A DNA stretch of 6,443 nt from an uncultured Clostridium sp. (lineage in GTDB: Bacteria; Bacillota_A; Clostridia; Lachnospirales; Lachnospiraceae). The DNA lies in contig CAMWKN010000092.1 of assembly GCA_947174825.1 (NCBI GenBank), positions 1 through 6,443 on the forward strand. The letters run 5' to 3'. Position numbers and translations under genes: made by a program. Below are positions 5,535-6,443 of this stretch, piece after piece (the first letter of the stretch is position 1; each line of letters opens with the position of its first letter). The notes beneath the pieces were generated by a model. It searched no databases, was not told the origin of the DNA, and worked only from the letters and a program-made list of their open reading frames with translations.

Positions 5535-6209
5535 ATGGTAAAAGCAGTATTTCTGGATTTTTATGGTACGGTAGTACATGAAGATGGCGAAGTTATTAAA
5601 AAGATTACAAAAATTATTATGGAAACGGGCAAGGTTGAGGATAGCAGTAAGATAGGAGCTTTTTGGTGGGAGCAATTTCAAACCCTGTTTACCAACGCTT
5701 ATGGCACATCCTTTGAAACCCAGAGAGATCTGGAATATCAATCTTTGGAAAAAACATTAGAGGAATTTCAGTCCGATGCCGACCCGGCAGAGTTAAGCAG
5801 GATGATGTTTGATCATTGGGTTAAGCCGCCGATTTTTCCAGAGTCAAAGGAATTTTTTGAAACCTGTCCTGTACCGATCTATATTGTTTCCAATATTGAT
5901 ACTGCAGATTTACGGAGTGCGTTGGAATATCACGCACTAAAACCAGCCGGAGTATTTACCAGTGAAGATGCAAAAGCATATAAACCACGGAAAGAATTAT
6001 TTCAGCTGGCATTGCAGTCAGCGGGCTTGCAGAGTGGCGCAGTTGTACATATTGGAGATTCTCTTAGTAGTGACGTAAAGGGTGCAGGGGCGTTAGGGAT
6101 TCCTACAATCTGGCTGAATCGTTCTGGGAAAGAGGTTCCAGATGGTGTTACTGCTGTCAGTAATCTTTTGGAAGTATTTCAGACGAATTATTTAACATCG
6201 GAGAAATAA
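5535..6209 (+). CDS. HAD-superfamily hydrolase, subfamily IA
   Basis: A 224-residue protein of usual length for HAD-IA. Motif I is 'FLDFYGTVV' with nucleophile D8; motif II is 'YIVSN' with S119; motif III is K150 in 'AYKPRKELF'; motif IV is 'HIGDSLSSDVKGA' with D175 and D180. A helical cap lies between residues about 15 and 98. Position 10 is Tyr instead of the usual second Asp. The DxYGT form is typical of 2-haloacid dehalogenases and is also found in some phosphatase-like members (family knowledge), so the reaction cannot be assigned. It is probably a cytoplasmic phosphatase of a small metabolite or a dehalogenase-like enzyme. The ATG at 5535 is preferred over the TTG at 5493 because motif I must start near the N-terminus and AAAGGAG lies at 5519-5525; the nine-base spacing is slightly long. 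Confidence 0.93.
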   Translation: MVKAVFLDFYGTVVHEDGEVIKKITKIIMETGKVEDSSKIGAFWWEQFQTLFTNAYGTSFETQRDLEYQSLEKTLEEFQSDADPAELSRMMFDHWVKPPIFPESKEFFETCPVPIYIVSNIDTADLRSALEYHALKPAGVFTSEDAKAYKPRKELFQLALQSAGLQSGAVVHIGDSLSSDVKGAGALGIPTIWLNRSGKEVPDGVTAVSNLLEVFQTNYLTSEK

Positions 6210-6219
6210 ATTTTACAAG

Positions 6220-6244
6220 GGCATTCTGCTTTATGCAGGGTGCC
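6220..6244 (+). terminator. Hairpin after the HAD gene, probable weak terminator
   Basis: GGCATTCTGC (6220-6229) pairs with GCAGGGTGCC (6235-6244) over ten positions, two of them G-T, around a five-base loop. It lies 11 bases after the stop codon. No T-run follows, so termination would be inefficient or factor-dependent; some read-through into the next gene is possible. Confidence 0.45.
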
Positions 6245-6254
6245 ATACTGATTT

Positions 6255-6293
6255 ATTAAGAAATCTTAAGAAAAATCATAACAGAATCTTAAA
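6255..6293 (+). promoter_or_regulatory. Four phased TTAAN repeats, predicted OmpR/PhoB-family activator site
   Basis: ATTAAG (6255), CTTAAG (6265), CATAAC (6277) and CTTAAA (6288) are spaced 10, 12 and 11 bases apart. Three of them carry a leading T (TCTTAAG, TCATAAC, TCTTAAA). CATAACAG corresponds in position to CTTAACAG at 1084 in the other site. The repeats cover the -35 region of the promoter at 6301-6309, as expected for an activator touching RNA polymerase. The binding protein is inferred to be the response regulator at 388-1059 or a close relative. Confidence 0.6.
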
Positions 6294-6300
6294 TCTTTTT

Positions 6301-6309
6301 TGCTATACT
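6301..6309 (+). promoter_or_regulatory. Extended -10 promoter of the last gene
   Basis: TGC plus TATACT (6304-6309) is a TGN-extended -10 with five of six consensus bases. No -35 hexamer is present at 17 bases (ACAGAA, 6281-6286). Transcription would start near 6316, leaving a leader of about 28-43 bases depending on which start codon is used. Confidence 0.6.
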
Positions 6310-6358
6310 CTTTGCATGTAATCTTTTGGCGTAAGGAGCGATCATGCAAGGAGAATTT

Positions 6359-6443
6359 ATGAAACGATTCAAAAAATATTTATTTGTGATCTTACTGGTA
6401 ACAAGCAATATATTGGGAAGTATTTTTGGCTGTGATGCACAGC
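6359..6443 (+). CDS. Exported or membrane-anchored protein, N-terminal fragment
   Basis: Only 28 residues are inside the window: MKRFKKY, a hydrophobic run (LFVILLVTSNILGSIF), then GCDAQ. This is a signal peptide or first membrane helix. 'SIFGC' weakly resembles a lipobox, with Cys at residue 25, but Phe at -2 is unusual, so a lipoprotein is possible and not shown. AAGGAG (6348-6353) lies five bases before the ATG. An in-frame ATG at 6344 has an equally good AAGGAG (6333-6338), so the protein may start five residues earlier (MQGEF). The promoter with phased repeats just upstream suggests control by an OmpR/PhoB-family regulator. The gene may encode a sensor kinase, lipoprotein or transporter part; the fragment cannot decide. 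Confidence 0.7.
   Translation, partial: MKRFKKYLFVILLVTSNILGSIFGCDAQ

Noticed and set aside
5073..5741. Long minus-strand open frame of 222 codons
   Set aside because: It lies antisense across two well-supported genes, has no ribosome site, and its translation is rich in Cys, His and Tyr without domain features.
6312..6349. Inverted repeat TTGCATG / CATGCAA around the first ribosome site of the last gene
   Set aside because: The predicted transcript starts inside the left arm, so the RNA stem would be incomplete; the loop of 24 bases is also long.

Overview
The window looks like chromosomal DNA from a low-to-moderate GC Firmicute, most likely a gut clostridium of the Lachnospiraceae type. 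This rests on AGGAGG-type ribosome sites, extended -10 promoters, an FtsX-like permease next to an OmpR/PhoB-type regulator, and lysine-rich secreted proteins. The genus is inference; no ribosomal or marker gene is present.

Layout: (1) 1-252, the C-terminal end of an FtsX/MacB-type ABC transporter permease. (2) 388-1059, a complete OmpR/PhoB-family response regulator with its own extended -10 promoter and no histidine kinase beside it. (3) 1060-1390, a 331-base gene-free stretch that starts with three helically phased CTTAAC repeats, followed by an extended -10, a hairpin over the predicted start point, a second well-formed sigma-70 promoter and hairpins in the leader. (4) 1391-3727, an AT-rich gene for a 778-residue exported protein built of alternating beta-sandwich-like modules and ending in a small BamE-like 'WGxP...EQWV' domain. 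(5) 3815-3849, a strong bidirectional terminator between convergent genes. (6) 3855-4688, minus strand, a CPBP (CAAX/Abi) intramembrane protease. (7) 4968-5474 and 5535-6209, a small two-helix membrane protein and a HAD-family hydrolase, probably co-transcribed. (8) 6256-6309, a second promoter with the same phased repeats. (9) 6359-6443, the start of a gene for an exported or membrane-anchored protein, cut by the window end.

The most informative result is that the promoters at about 1061-1116 and 6255-6309 share one architecture. Each has a TAACAG element exactly 19 bases before a TGN-extended -10, with further CTTAAN repeats 12 and 22-23 bases upstream and no recognisable -35 hexamer. That is what an OmpR/PhoB-family activator site looks like, and the regulator at 388-1059 is the obvious candidate to bind both. 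The AT-rich exported-protein gene may have been inserted where a partner gene such as a kinase might be expected. No mobile element, CRISPR array, tRNA or rRNA gene was seen.
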